13,958 nucleotides of DNA, taken from NCBI GenBank assembly GCA_030599515.1, contig JAUVNV010000034.1, positions 1 through 13,958 on the forward strand. Direction: 5' to 3'. How positions within the stretch are numbered: the stretch's first letter is position 1; each line of letters begins with the position of its first letter. The position numbers and the translations under genes were made by a program. The notes under the pieces were generated by a model. It was not told where the DNA came from. It saw nothing but the letters and a program-made list of their open reading frames with translations, and searched no databases. This document shows positions 6,878 to 13,760 of this stretch, in pieces. This DNA is from Acidimicrobiia bacterium. Its GTDB lineage: Bacteria; Actinomycetota; Acidimicrobiia; Spongiisociales; UBA5794.

Positions 6878-8070
6878 GCGGACGTTCCTTCACGTTTGCG
6901 CAGCTCGGCGATCCGATCCCAGAGCCGTTCCGCGACTTCAGACTTGGGCATCAGGCTCCACGGCTCGGTCGATCCATCCGGGAGAACGATCGTCACCTGG
7001 TTGGTTTCCGTGCCGAAGCCCGAACCCGGCGCCGTGACATCGTTGGAAACGAGAAGGTCGACACCCTTCCGACGCGCCTTCGCTACGGCCTCATCGAGAG
7101 CACCGGTCTCAGCTGCGAACCCGACGAGAAACGGGCGAGGGCTCATCGCGGCGATGCCGCCGAGAACGTCAGGAGTTGGCTCGAGATCGATGGACGGCGG
7201 TCCCGCGGCGCGTCGCAGCTTGCCGTCGATCGCCACGACGGGCCGGAAGTCCGCGACTGCCGCGGCCATCACCGCGACGTCGGCCGTCTCAGCGATTCGC
7301 CATGCTGCCTCCGCCATGTCGGCTGCCGTCTCGACGGGAACCACCGTCACATGCGGATGGTCGATCCCCGGTCCGGCGGTCACCAGAGTGACGTTCGCTC
7401 CACGGCGCGCTGCTGCAACGGCAATGGCGTTTCCCATCTTCCCTGACGAGTGATTCCCGAGATATCGGACCCGGTCGATCGGCTCTCGGGTGCCTCCTGC
7501 GGTGATCAGCACCTCAACGCCTGTCAACGGACCACCCGGCAGAACGCCCGCTACGGCATCGGCGATTCGATCCGGATCCGCGAGTCGTCCCAGGCCGGTG
7601 TCGCCACCGGCCAGGGCTCCGACCTCGGGCGAGACGATGTGGTATCCGAAGGACTCGAGTCGCTCAACGTTCGCGACCGTCGCCGGGTGCTGCCACATCT
7701 CGGTATGCATCGCAGGAGCGATCACAACGGGGGCAACCGTGGCGAGGACCGTGGCCGATACCGGGTCGTCCGAGAGGCCGTTCGCCAATCGTGCGAGCGT
7801 CGCGGCGGTTGCGGGCGCCACGACAAGTGCGTCGGCCCAGCGACCGAGCGTCGTGTGGGGGCTGACTTCGTCGGCGTCGAACAGGTCGATCACCGGTCGG
7901 GTCCCGGTGATGGCCGCAAGCGTATGCGGACCGATGAACTCGGTCGCAGCGTCCGTCATCACGGTCCGGACCGCCGCGCCGCGTTCCACCAACCGACGGG
8001 CGAGGTAGGCCGCCTTGTAGGCGGCGACCCCTCCGGTGACACCGAGCACGACGCGTCGCCCGGCGAGCAT
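6874..8070 (-). CDS. coaBC: Bifunctional coenzyme A biosynthesis protein CoaBC (phosphopantothenoylcysteine synthetase/decarboxylase)
   Basis: Joins 4'-phosphopantothenate to cysteine and then decarboxylates the product, two steps of CoA synthesis. The 398-aa fusion is full length. The N-terminal flavoprotein CoaC domain (about 1-180) has GVTGGVAAYK, H72 (PHTTLGRWAD), APATAATLARLANGLSDD and PAMHTEMW at 119-126. The motif is PAMN in most bacteria; His is, as I recall, the usual actinobacterial form. The substrate-flap cysteine of E. coli (LACG) is replaced by AGGDTGLGRL. The CoaB domain (about 185-398) has ITAGGTREPIDRVRYLGNHSSGKMG, AAAVADFRP, GFAAET and SNDV. ATG 8070 lies 3 nt after the rpoZ stop, with GAGGAG 6 nt upstream. 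The stop overlaps the proposed priA CTG. metK, often next to dfp in actinobacteria, is absent here. Confidence 0.97.
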   Translation of the reverse strand: MLAGRRVVLGVTGGVAAYKAAYLARRLVERGAAVRTVMTDAATEFIGPHTLAAITGTRPVIDLFDADEVSPHTTLGRWADALVVAPATAATLARLANGLSDDPVSATVLATVAPVVIAPAMHTEMWQHPATVANVERLESFGYHIVSPEVGALAGGDTGLGRLADPDRIADAVAGVLPGGPLTGVEVLITAGGTREPIDRVRYLGNHSSGKMGNAIAVAAARRGANVTLVTAGPGIDHPHVTVVPVETAADMAEAAWRIAETADVAVMAAAVADFRPVVAIDGKLRRAAGPPSIDLEPTPDVLGGIAAMSPRPFLVGFAAETGALDEAVAKARRKGVDLLVSNDVTAPGSGFGTETNQVTIVLPDGSTEPWSLMPKSEVAERLWDRIAELRKREGTSA

Positions 8071-8073
8071 CGC

Positions 8074-8307
8074 CTACTCCTCGATGGGAGCGACGACGAC
8101 CTTGTCTTCAAAGATCTCTTCGAGCGCAATCGAGAGCGGTTTGCGGGAGAGGCTGTGGACCTGCGGCGGTATGTAGCCGCCGAGTCCCTCGCCGAGTTGG
8201 TTGAAGTAGGCGTTGATCTGCCGTGCGCGGCGAGCCGAGAGTACAACGAGTCCGAAACGGGACTGGGTCTTCTCAACAATAGCGCCGATCGGCGGCTCGG
8301 TTATCAT
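8074..8307 (-). CDS. rpoZ: DNA-directed RNA polymerase omega subunit
   Basis: The small subunit that assists assembly of the beta' subunit of RNA polymerase. At 77 aa it is short but normal for compact omega proteins. The conserved core is visible: PPIGAIVEKTQSRFGLVVLSARRARQINAY (5-34), then NQLGEGLGGYIPPQV and KPLSIALEEI near the C-terminus, ending in an acidic tail. The ATG overlaps the gmk stop as ATGA and has AGGAG 9 nt upstream. gmk-rpoZ-coaBC is a widely conserved order. Confidence 0.96.
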   Translation of the reverse strand: MITEPPIGAIVEKTQSRFGLVVLSARRARQINAYFNQLGEGLGGYIPPQVHSLSRKPLSIALEEIFEDKVVVAPIEE

Positions 8308-8930
8308 TCGGTGTCACTCCTGGTTGTTGCGGCATCCCCGGCGGTTCGGAACGCGTCCGAATCCTCGTCCGAGGCGGCCGGTGCTTCGAGTATAGAGAGA
8401 ACTCGCGAGATCGCGGTCTCCAAATCGTCATTCACGACCAGGTGGTCGTAGTGCCGGCGTGCATCGAGGATCTGCTCGTCGGCGACCCCCAGACGTCGCT
8501 CGATGTCGTGTTCGGTCGTATCACCCCGGCTCCGAAGCCTCCTCTCGAGTTCGTCGCGCGATGGCGGCGTCAGGAACACAAGCACTGCCGATGGATACGC
8601 TCGCTTGACCTGGCGAGCACCGTCGTTCTCGATGTCAAGAACAACGTGGATGCCGCGATCGAGCAGATCCAGAACCGGCGCTCTCGGCGTTCCGTAACGG
8701 TACCCACCGTACTCGGCCCACTCGAGCATTCCACCGGATCGGACCAGTTCGGAGAACGTGTCCTGGTCCACGAATCGATAATCCTGTCCGTCGAGCTCTC
8801 CAGGACGCGGTGCACGTGTAGTTGCCGATACCGAGAACCCGGCGCCGGACCGCTCCAGGACGGCGTCGATCACGCTCGATTTTCCGACCCCGGAGGGGCC
8901 GGAAACGACGAGGAGTCTCCCCTCAGGCAA
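8304..8930 (-). CDS. gmk: Guanylate kinase
   Basis: Phosphorylates GMP to GDP with ATP. The 208-aa protein has the P-loop GPSGVGKSS at 11-19, the GMP-binding segment SATTRAPRPGELDGQDYRFV, EYGGYRYGTP, and the lid region RLRSRGDTTEHDIERRL. An extra acidic, low-complexity tail of about 25 residues follows the kinase fold. The start is TTG at 8930: the P-loop begins only 10 residues in, no ATG or GTG precedes it in frame, and an in-frame TGA lies 6 nt upstream. It overlaps the end of mihF by 8 bp and has no obvious Shine-Dalgarno, so it is probably translated by coupling to mihF. The rpoZ start overlaps its stop. Confidence 0.97.
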   Translation of the reverse strand: MPEGRLLVVSGPSGVGKSSVIDAVLERSGAGFSVSATTRAPRPGELDGQDYRFVDQDTFSELVRSGGMLEWAEYGGYRYGTPRAPVLDLLDRGIHVVLDIENDGARQVKRAYPSAVLVFLTPPSRDELERRLRSRGDTTEHDIERRLGVADEQILDARRHYDHLVVNDDLETAISRVLSILEAPAASDEDSDAFRTAGDAATTRSDTE

Positions 8931-9246
8931 ATGTCATGAGGAGGTCTTCGCGCTGACGTGAGCCAAGGCCGCGAATCTTCCGATTCTCGGCGATGCGCAG
9001 ATCTTCCATGAGGCGCTTGGCCTTGATCTTGCCCGTGTGGGGCATCGAAGCGAGGAGGGGGTAGACCTTGGTGCCTGCAACGATGTCGCTGGTCTCCGCT
9101 TGTTCGAACACTTCGGCGAGTGTCAGGGAACCGGTTTTGAGCAGCGCCTTGATCTCAGCGCGTTGTCGCCGGGCGGCGCCGGCCTTCTCGAGGGCCAGGG
9201 CTCTCTGCTCTTCGCTCATCGGCGGGAGGTTGTTGGTGGAAGCCAT
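8923..9246 (-). CDS. mihF: Actinobacterial integration host factor (mIHF), nucleoid-associated protein
   Basis: A small DNA-binding, nucleoid-organising protein restricted to actinobacteria and unrelated to HU/IHF. The 107-aa protein is wholly helical in character, with the family pattern EEQRALALEKAGAARRQRAEIKALLKTG, then KVYPLLASMPHTGKIKAKRLMEDLRIAENRKIRGLGSRQREDLL. The second block is the helix-two-turn-helix region (about 63-105). It lies between pyrF and gmk, the same neighbourhood as in mycobacteria. The ATG follows the pyrF stop by 12 nt. There is no clear Shine-Dalgarno, but TAGAGT sits 6 nt before the ATG. The family makes an actinobacterial origin nearly certain. Confidence 0.95.
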   Translation of the reverse strand: MASTNNLPPMSEEQRALALEKAGAARRQRAEIKALLKTGSLTLAEVFEQAETSDIVAGTKVYPLLASMPHTGKIKAKRLMEDLRIAENRKIRGLGSRQREDLLMTFA

Positions 9247-9252
9247 GGGGGG

Positions 9253-9258
9253 ACTCTA
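9253..9258 (-). promoter_or_regulatory. Possible -10 element directly before mihF
   Basis: TAGAGT (TANNNT) is followed by six C and then the mihF ATG, leaving transcription to begin at or near the start codon. It is weaker than the rpe and def cases because AGAG could also act as a poor Shine-Dalgarno and no -35 is evident. Confidence 0.25.
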
Positions 9259-9966
9259 TCAATCCGTGGGGCGTGCGGCTTCGACCTGGGACGCGATCGC
9301 GGCGGCCGCCTCTCGCGGATCGGCCGCTGCGGTGATGGGGCGACCCACGACGAGAAGATCCGCACCCCTCTCGACGGCCTCGGTCGGCGTCATGGTCCGG
9401 GCCTGGTCGTCGTCACGATCGACGGGCCGGATCCCGGGCGTGACCCGAAGAAGGTTCGGCGCGACATCTGCAACGATTGTCAACTCCTTCGGGGAGGACA
9501 CGACTCCTTCGCACCCAGAGGCGTCGGCGACCTTCGCCATACGAGCAACGAGTTTGCCGGGGGTCCGATTGATTCCGACCCGAGCCAGCGACGCTTCATC
9601 CAACGAGGTCAGCACCGTCACTCCGAGAATGCCCGCCGGTGCGGCACCGGCCCCAACGAGGAGGCCTTGAACGGCGGCTTCGAGCATCCCCTGCCCGCCC
9701 CCGACGTGCGCCGTCACCCATCGTGCGCCGTGCTCGCCGAGTCGCCGGGCCGCCGCCTCTGCTTGCGAAGGGATGTCGTGGAGTTTCGCGTCCACGAAGA
9801 CGGGCTTGCCGAGAGCGACCAGAGCCGAGATCAGCAACGGGCCCGGTCCGTGCAGTAGGCCGAGGCCGATCTTGAAGCCGGCGACATGATCGGCGACATC
9901 CCCCGCCATGGTGACGGCCGCCTCGGCGTTGGGGAGATCCAGCGCGACGATGACTCCTTTCACCAC
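9259..9966 (-). CDS. pyrF: Orotidine 5'-phosphate decarboxylase
   Basis: Last step of UMP synthesis, decarboxylating OMP. The 235-aa sequence is the short bacterial group: VALDLPNAEAA (D10), FKIG (K32), and the catalytic VDAKLHDIP with D59, K61 and D64; later GVTVLTS, TPGIRP and LLVVGRPIT form the phosphate-binding part. Two GTG codons stand side by side at 9966 and 9963. The second forms a 4-bp GTGA overlap with the pyrD stop, the commoner arrangement, so the protein may be one residue shorter. GGAG lies a little far upstream. Translation is probably coupled to pyrD. Confidence 0.96.
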   Translation of the reverse strand: MVKGVIVALDLPNAEAAVTMAGDVADHVAGFKIGLGLLHGPGPLLISALVALGKPVFVDAKLHDIPSQAEAAARRLGEHGARWVTAHVGGGQGMLEAAVQGLLVGAGAAPAGILGVTVLTSLDEASLARVGINRTPGKLVARMAKVADASGCEGVVSSPKELTIVADVAPNLLRVTPGIRPVDRDDDQARTMTPTEAVERGADLLVVGRPITAAADPREAAAAIASQVEAARPTD

Positions 9967-10898
9967 GGTTCTGCCGCTCCGACGAGTTCCTCCACTCTGT
10001 TGATGTCGTTGCGTGTCATGTATCTCTCCAGTTGCTTGATGATTCGTCTGCCGATCCGCGGCTCGGCGAAGTGGGCCGTGCCGACCGCAACCGCCGATGC
10101 GCCGGCCAGGAGGTACTCCACCACGTCATCACCCGATCGCACTCCGCCGCAGCCAAGGATCGGGAGTTGGGGAAGCGCCTGGGCCACCTCCCAGACACAT
10201 CGCATGGCGATCGCCTTCATCGGGGCTCCGGAGTAGCCCCCGACGACCGCTCTCAGCTTCGGACGCCGCGTCTTCGTGTCGAATCCGGCGCCCCAGACGG
10301 TGTTGGTGAGCACGACCCAATCCGCTCCGGCCTCCTGAACCGACGCAGCGATCTCGACGATGTCGACCACGTTCGGGGATAGCTTCGCTCCGATCGGCAG
10401 GTCGGTCGATGAGCGAACGGCATCTACCACTTCCGCGGATGCCGTCGGGTCGAGAGCGAAGAGGTGCCCATCATCGAGATTCGGACATGACAGATTCACT
10501 TCGATGGCAGCCACCCCAGCCGATTCGAGGCCGGCCGCGACCTCAGCGAACCCCGCCGCATCGTGCCCGACCGTCGATCCCCACACCGGCACGGCGACGG
10601 TATCGATGCGCGGGCTGATCTGTTCCGCCCATGCCTCGATTCCCGGATTCTGGATCCCGATGGCATTCAGCATGCCCTCGCCCGATGACGCCAGCCGGGG
10701 CGTATCACGTCCCGGCCACGGATCAGAGGACACGGACTTCGCTACCGCGGCGCCGTACACGCTGAAGTCGCCGGCCCCCGCGAAGTCGACCACCGATCCC
10801 ACGGTGCCGGACGCTGCCACGATCGGGCTCCTCAATGTCATGGGCCCGAGAATGGTGGCAAGATCCACGTTCGATCGGCTCACGATCGTGTCGCCCAT
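9960..10898 (-). CDS. pyrD: Dihydroorotate dehydrogenase, class 1 (1B-like)
   Basis: Oxidises dihydroorotate to orotate with FMN. The 312-aa protein has class 1 marks: SPIVAASGT (24-32), K54 (VAKS), GMLNAIGIQNPG (75-86), catalytic C138 in VNLSCPN, a GAK segment, TNTVWG, and the FMN-phosphate loop GCGGVRSGDD then GASAVAVGTAHF. The catalytic cysteine separates it from the serine-containing class 2 enzymes, and the overall sequence is closest to class 1B. Class 1B normally pairs with the iron-sulfur/FAD subunit PyrK, usually encoded next door; no pyrK is present here. The segment after SCPN reads LDDGHLFALDP instead of the common VKxGG. ATG 10898 follows pyrC by 24 nt without a Shine-Dalgarno; a GTG at about residue 11 is an alternative. 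Confidence 0.93.
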   Translation of the reverse strand: MGDTIVSRSNVDLATILGPMTLRSPIVAASGTVGSVVDFAGAGDFSVYGAAVAKSVSSDPWPGRDTPRLASSGEGMLNAIGIQNPGIEAWAEQISPRIDTVAVPVWGSTVGHDAAGFAEVAAGLESAGVAAIEVNLSCPNLDDGHLFALDPTASAEVVDAVRSSTDLPIGAKLSPNVVDIVEIAASVQEAGADWVVLTNTVWGAGFDTKTRRPKLRAVVGGYSGAPMKAIAMRCVWEVAQALPQLPILGCGGVRSGDDVVEYLLAGASAVAVGTAHFAEPRIGRRIIKQLERYMTRNDINRVEELVGAAEPW

Positions 10899-10922
10899 AT
10901 CACGACGAGGAATTCCATAGCT

Positions 10923-12191
10923 TCAATCCGCCGGGACGCCGTCGCGGGCGGTGACTCTGCCCCGGTAGATCGTGGCGGTCACCCTGCCCCGCAGCGGTAG
11001 ATCGAAGTACGGGCTGTTCTCGGACTTGGAGACCGTCGCCGACGGTGTCCATTCGACCGCAGGATTGAACACCGCGAGGTTCGCCGGCCCACCCTCAGCC
11101 GGCAGCATGCCTTGTCCATCGATCTGGCCGATGCGAGCTGGGGCAGCCGAGAGCCGGTCGTAGAACGCTGCTTGATCGAGATCCGTGAAGGTATTCACCA
11201 CCGCGGCTGCCCATTCGAGACCGAGCACGCCGTTCGGTGCGTGTTCCCACGGAACCTCTTTCTCGTGGGCGGCATGTGGCGCATGGTCGGTGCCGACGAT
11301 GTCGACCGTTCCGTCCTCGAGGCCGCGCCGCAACGCGTCGCGGTCTTCCTCCGACCGAAGGGGCGGCATCATCTTGAACGCCGGATCGGTCGTCTCGACG
11401 GCGGTGTGATCGAAGGCCAGATGGTGGGGTGTTACTTCAGCGGTCACCGGCAGACCCTTCGCCTTCGCCGCAGCGATCAGGCGAACACCCGTCGCGGTCG
11501 ACAGATGCTGGACGTGGTAGCGCGCACCGGTCATCTCAACGAGTCTGAGGTCGCGGACGAGGATGACGTCATCGGCTGCCGACGGTATCCCCTGCATGCC
11601 GAGCAGCGACGAGACGCTCCCCTCGTGCATGAATCCGCCGCTGGACAACCCGACGTCGACGGCGTGCTGTGAGATCACTCCACCTCGTGCTGCAAGGTAG
11701 TCCATCGCCTGGCGGAGCAGTCCCGCGTCCGCAACGACGTCGCCGTCATCAGAGAAGACCCTTACGCCGACCGCCCAGAGTTCGTCGAGATGCGCCAACT
11801 CTTTTCCGGCGCGCCGCTTGGTGATCGCTCCGACCGGCCGCACCTCCACCAGTCCGACCTCAGCGCCCCGATTCGCGACGAACCGGGCCACGTGACCGGA
11901 GTCGGTCGCGGGATCGGTGTTCGGCATCGCGAAGACGGCGGTGTATCCGCCGGCCGCGGCGGTTCTCGAACCGGATTCGATGTCTTCCTTCCACTCCTGG
12001 CCGGGTTCGCGGAAGTGGGCGTGCAGATCGACGAGGCCGGGACCAACCCATGCTCCGCTGCAGTCGATCGTCGCGCCGCCTTCGAGGCCGGGGCCGATTT
12101 CCACGATGAGACCGTCACGAATCCGAAGGTCGGTCTCTTCAAGGCCCCTCGCTGTGAGGACGATGCCGCCGACAAGGATCAGATCACTCAT
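10923..12191 (-). CDS. pyrC: Dihydroorotase, type I
   Basis: Cyclises carbamoyl-aspartate to dihydroorotate. The 422-aa amidohydrolase shows the metal-site pattern of type I enzymes: GLVDLHAHFREPG with H57 and H59, D148 in FSDDGD, H176 (SQHAVD; many homologues have HCED), H229 (VQHLST) and D302 in VGTDHAPH. A C-terminal SENSPYFDLPLRGRV segment is also typical. I place the start at ATG 12191: GGAGG (12204-12200) lies 8 nt upstream, while the GTG at 12200 overlaps that Shine-Dalgarno. The ATG sits in an 8-bp overlap with the pyrB stop. pyrB next to a full-length type I PyrC is the normal actinobacterial pairing. The expected downstream carA and carB are missing. Confidence 0.96.
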   Translation of the reverse strand: MSDLILVGGIVLTARGLEETDLRIRDGLIVEIGPGLEGGATIDCSGAWVGPGLVDLHAHFREPGQEWKEDIESGSRTAAAGGYTAVFAMPNTDPATDSGHVARFVANRGAEVGLVEVRPVGAITKRRAGKELAHLDELWAVGVRVFSDDGDVVADAGLLRQAMDYLAARGGVISQHAVDVGLSSGGFMHEGSVSSLLGMQGIPSAADDVILVRDLRLVEMTGARYHVQHLSTATGVRLIAAAKAKGLPVTAEVTPHHLAFDHTAVETTDPAFKMMPPLRSEEDRDALRRGLEDGTVDIVGTDHAPHAAHEKEVPWEHAPNGVLGLEWAAAVVNTFTDLDQAAFYDRLSAAPARIGQIDGQGMLPAEGGPANLAVFNPAVEWTPSATVSKSENSPYFDLPLRGRVTATIYRGRVTARDGVPAD

Positions 12192-13101
12192 TGCTCTCAC
12201 CTCCGAGCAGTCGGAACAAGACGGCCATTCGCACGGCGACTCCGTTGAACACCTGGTCGAGGATCAGAGCCCTCGGGTCGTCGGCGACGGCGCCTTCGAT
12301 CTCGACGCCACGGTTCATCGGTCCGGGATGAAGAACGATCGCTTCATCCTTGAAGCGGGCGAATCTCTCTTTCGTGATGCCGTACCGGTCGGTGTACTCG
12401 GAGAGCGAGGGGAACACGGATGCGCCTCCCCGCTCGGCTTGGACCCGCAAGACATAGACGACGTCGAAATCCCCGAGGACTTCGTCGAGGTTTTCGCTCG
12501 CGACGGCCGCGAACCCCTCGGTGTCGACGGGCAGGAGCGTTCTGGGGGCGACCATCGTCACGTCGGCGCCCAGCGTCGAGAACGCCTGGATGTCGGAGCG
12601 GGCGACCCTGGAGTGACGGATGTCCCCGACGATCCCGATATTGAGCCCTTCGAGCGTCCCGAAGTGCTGACGAATCGTGAGCGCATCGAGCAGCGCCTGG
12701 GTTGGGTGTTGATGCGCTCCGTCGCCGCCGTTGAGCACAGGTTGCTCGATCCACTCGGCGATCCGCCATGGAGCACCGGTCGCCTTGTGGCGCACCACCA
12801 TGGCGTCGGTGCCCATCGCCTTCACGGTGAGAACGGTGTCCTTCAGACTCTCGCCCTTCGAGAGCGACGACGGTCCGGGCGAGAAGGACATCGTGTCGGC
12901 GCTCAGTGCTTTCGCTGCTTTCTCGAATGACATTTTGGTCCGGGTGGACGGTTCGAAGAACATGGTGGCAACGGTCTTGCCGCGCAGAGCCGGGACTTTG
13001 GGGATGGGCCGGTGCAGTACCTCGACGAACTCGTCTGCATCGTCGAGCAATCCGTTGAGATCATCGGCTGTAAGGCCCTCGATGGTCAGAAAGTGGTTCA
13101 C
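12184..13101 (-). CDS. pyrB: Aspartate carbamoyltransferase catalytic subunit
   Basis: Condenses carbamoyl phosphate with aspartate, the first committed step of pyrimidine synthesis. The 305-aa protein has the carbamoyl-phosphate motif FFEPSTRTKMSFEKA (48-62), SSLSKGESLKDT with the loop lysine, VVRHKATGAP, NGGDGAHQHPTQALLD, and the domain-hinge HPGPMNRGVEI. No regulatory PyrI is encoded nearby. The GTG start makes a GTGA overlap with the pyrR stop and has GAGGGA a few nt upstream, so synthesis is likely coupled to PyrR. Full length and unremarkable. Confidence 0.97.
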   Translation of the reverse strand: MNHFLTIEGLTADDLNGLLDDADEFVEVLHRPIPKVPALRGKTVATMFFEPSTRTKMSFEKAAKALSADTMSFSPGPSSLSKGESLKDTVLTVKAMGTDAMVVRHKATGAPWRIAEWIEQPVLNGGDGAHQHPTQALLDALTIRQHFGTLEGLNIGIVGDIRHSRVARSDIQAFSTLGADVTMVAPRTLLPVDTEGFAAVASENLDEVLGDFDVVYVLRVQAERGGASVFPSLSEYTDRYGITKERFARFKDEAIVLHPGPMNRGVEIEGAVADDPRALILDQVFNGVAVRMAVLFRLLGGESNE

Positions 13102-13631
13102 GTGTCTTCCCTCGACTCGATGACGACTCCGTCCTCCCCGTCCCTCTCGACGAGTCGGACGGAGACACGCTCACTGCGCGAGGTCGGCACGTTCTTCCCG
13201 ATGTAGTCCGGTCGGATGGGGAGCTCACGGTGTCCACGATCGACGAGGACGGCGAGTTGAACACGGCTCGGACGGCCGATGTCGGCCAGGGCGTCGAGCG
13301 CCGCTCTGATCGTGCGGCCTGCGAACAGCACGTCGTCGACGAGAATCACGGTCTTCCCGCTGATCGGAACCGGAACGCTCGTGGCACCCAACTCGGTCTT
13401 CGGGCGTTGGTCGAGGTCGTCCCGGTACATGCCGATGTCGAGGCTCCCCCAGGACACCGCAGAACCTTCGATCCCTTCGAGCACCCGGGCGAGGCGTTCG
13501 GCGAGCGGTACTCCCCTCGTCTGGATGCCGAGCAGCACGAGGTCCTCGGAGCCACGGTTCTTCTCGATGATCTCGTGGGCGATCCGCCGAATGGCTCGCT
13601 CCACGTCTCCCGCATCCATCACGCGCGCCAT
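13098..13631 (-). CDS. pyrR: PyrR: pyr mRNA-binding attenuator/repressor with uracil phosphoribosyltransferase fold
   Basis: Binds pyr leader RNA when UMP is plentiful and lowers operon expression; many homologues also have uracil phosphoribosyltransferase activity. From ATG 13631 it is 177 aa, with GIQTRGVPLAERLA near 36 and the PRPP loop VILVDDVLFAGRTIRAALDAL (VDD at 98-100, T107). DIGMYRDDL around 65 and the RGHRELPIRPDYIGK stretch near the C-terminus are typical. GGAGG (13644-13640) is 8 nt before this ATG; the upstream GTG at 13640 overlaps that Shine-Dalgarno and is unlikely. A leader ORF overlaps this start by 13 bp, and a PyrR-binding hairpin precedes it, so PyrR should repress its own operon. 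pyrB follows by a GTGA overlap. Confidence 0.96.
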   Translation of the reverse strand: MARVMDAGDVERAIRRIAHEIIEKNRGSEDLVLLGIQTRGVPLAERLARVLEGIEGSAVSWGSLDIGMYRDDLDQRPKTELGATSVPVPISGKTVILVDDVLFAGRTIRAALDALADIGRPSRVQLAVLVDRGHRELPIRPDYIGKNVPTSRSERVSVRLVERDGEDGVVIESREDT

Positions 13632-13705
13632 GCGTCGCACCTCCGAACATGAGAAAAGCGGCTAACGGTTCCGAGGAATCCGTCGCCGCCTTGGGCGTCG
13701 TACAT
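13619..13705 (-). CDS. 28-aa leader ORF overlapping pyrR, predicted translational-coupling peptide
   Basis: ATG 13705 opens MYDAQGGDGFLGTVSRFSHV, continuing to 28 residues and a TGA at 13621-13619. It has the best ribosome-binding site in the region: AAGGAG at 13716-13711, 5 nt before the ATG. The PyrR hairpin ends 5 nt ahead of that site. The ORF spans the pyrR Shine-Dalgarno and ends 13 nt inside pyrR, so ribosomes reading it should expose or re-initiate at the pyrR start. The peptide resembles nothing I know and is probably regulatory by position. It shows no run of any one codon, so amino-acid attenuation is unlikely. Confidence 0.6.
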   Translation of the reverse strand: MYDAQGGDGFLGTVSRFSHVRRCDAWRA

Positions 13706-13721
13706 GCTGTCTCCTTCCTTC

Positions 13722-13739
13722 CCGGCCTCGCTGGACCGG
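13722..13739 (-). promoter_or_regulatory. PyrR-binding RNA hairpin
   Basis: Minus-strand GGTCCAGCGAGGCC (13737-13724) matches the PyrR consensus ARUCCNGNGAGGYU at every position except the outer pair, where A-U is replaced by a compensating G-C. It folds into a 6-bp stem (13739-13734 with 13727-13722, one U-G pair) and the hexaloop CAGCGA. There is no terminator or antiterminator around it. Its 3' arm ends 5 nt before the leader-ORF Shine-Dalgarno, so bound PyrR should occlude ribosome entry, as proposed for mycobacterial pyr operons. Confidence 0.85.
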
Positions 13740-13760
13740 CTTAAAGGTTGGTGTCGATTT

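Noticed and set aside
7450..8451. Plus-strand frame of about 333 codons opposite coaBC, rpoZ and gmk
   Set aside because: Spans three real genes on the other strand; no motif or plausible start context.
11917..12930. Long plus-strand frame of about 337 codons opposite pyrC and pyrB
   Set aside because: Antisense shadow produced by GC-rich codon bias; its translation is low-complexity and the minus-strand genes are unambiguous.
13638..13640. GTG at 13640 as the pyrR start
   Set aside because: It overlaps GGAGG, the Shine-Dalgarno of the ATG 9 nt downstream. The same trap occurs at pyrC (GTG 12200 versus ATG 12191).
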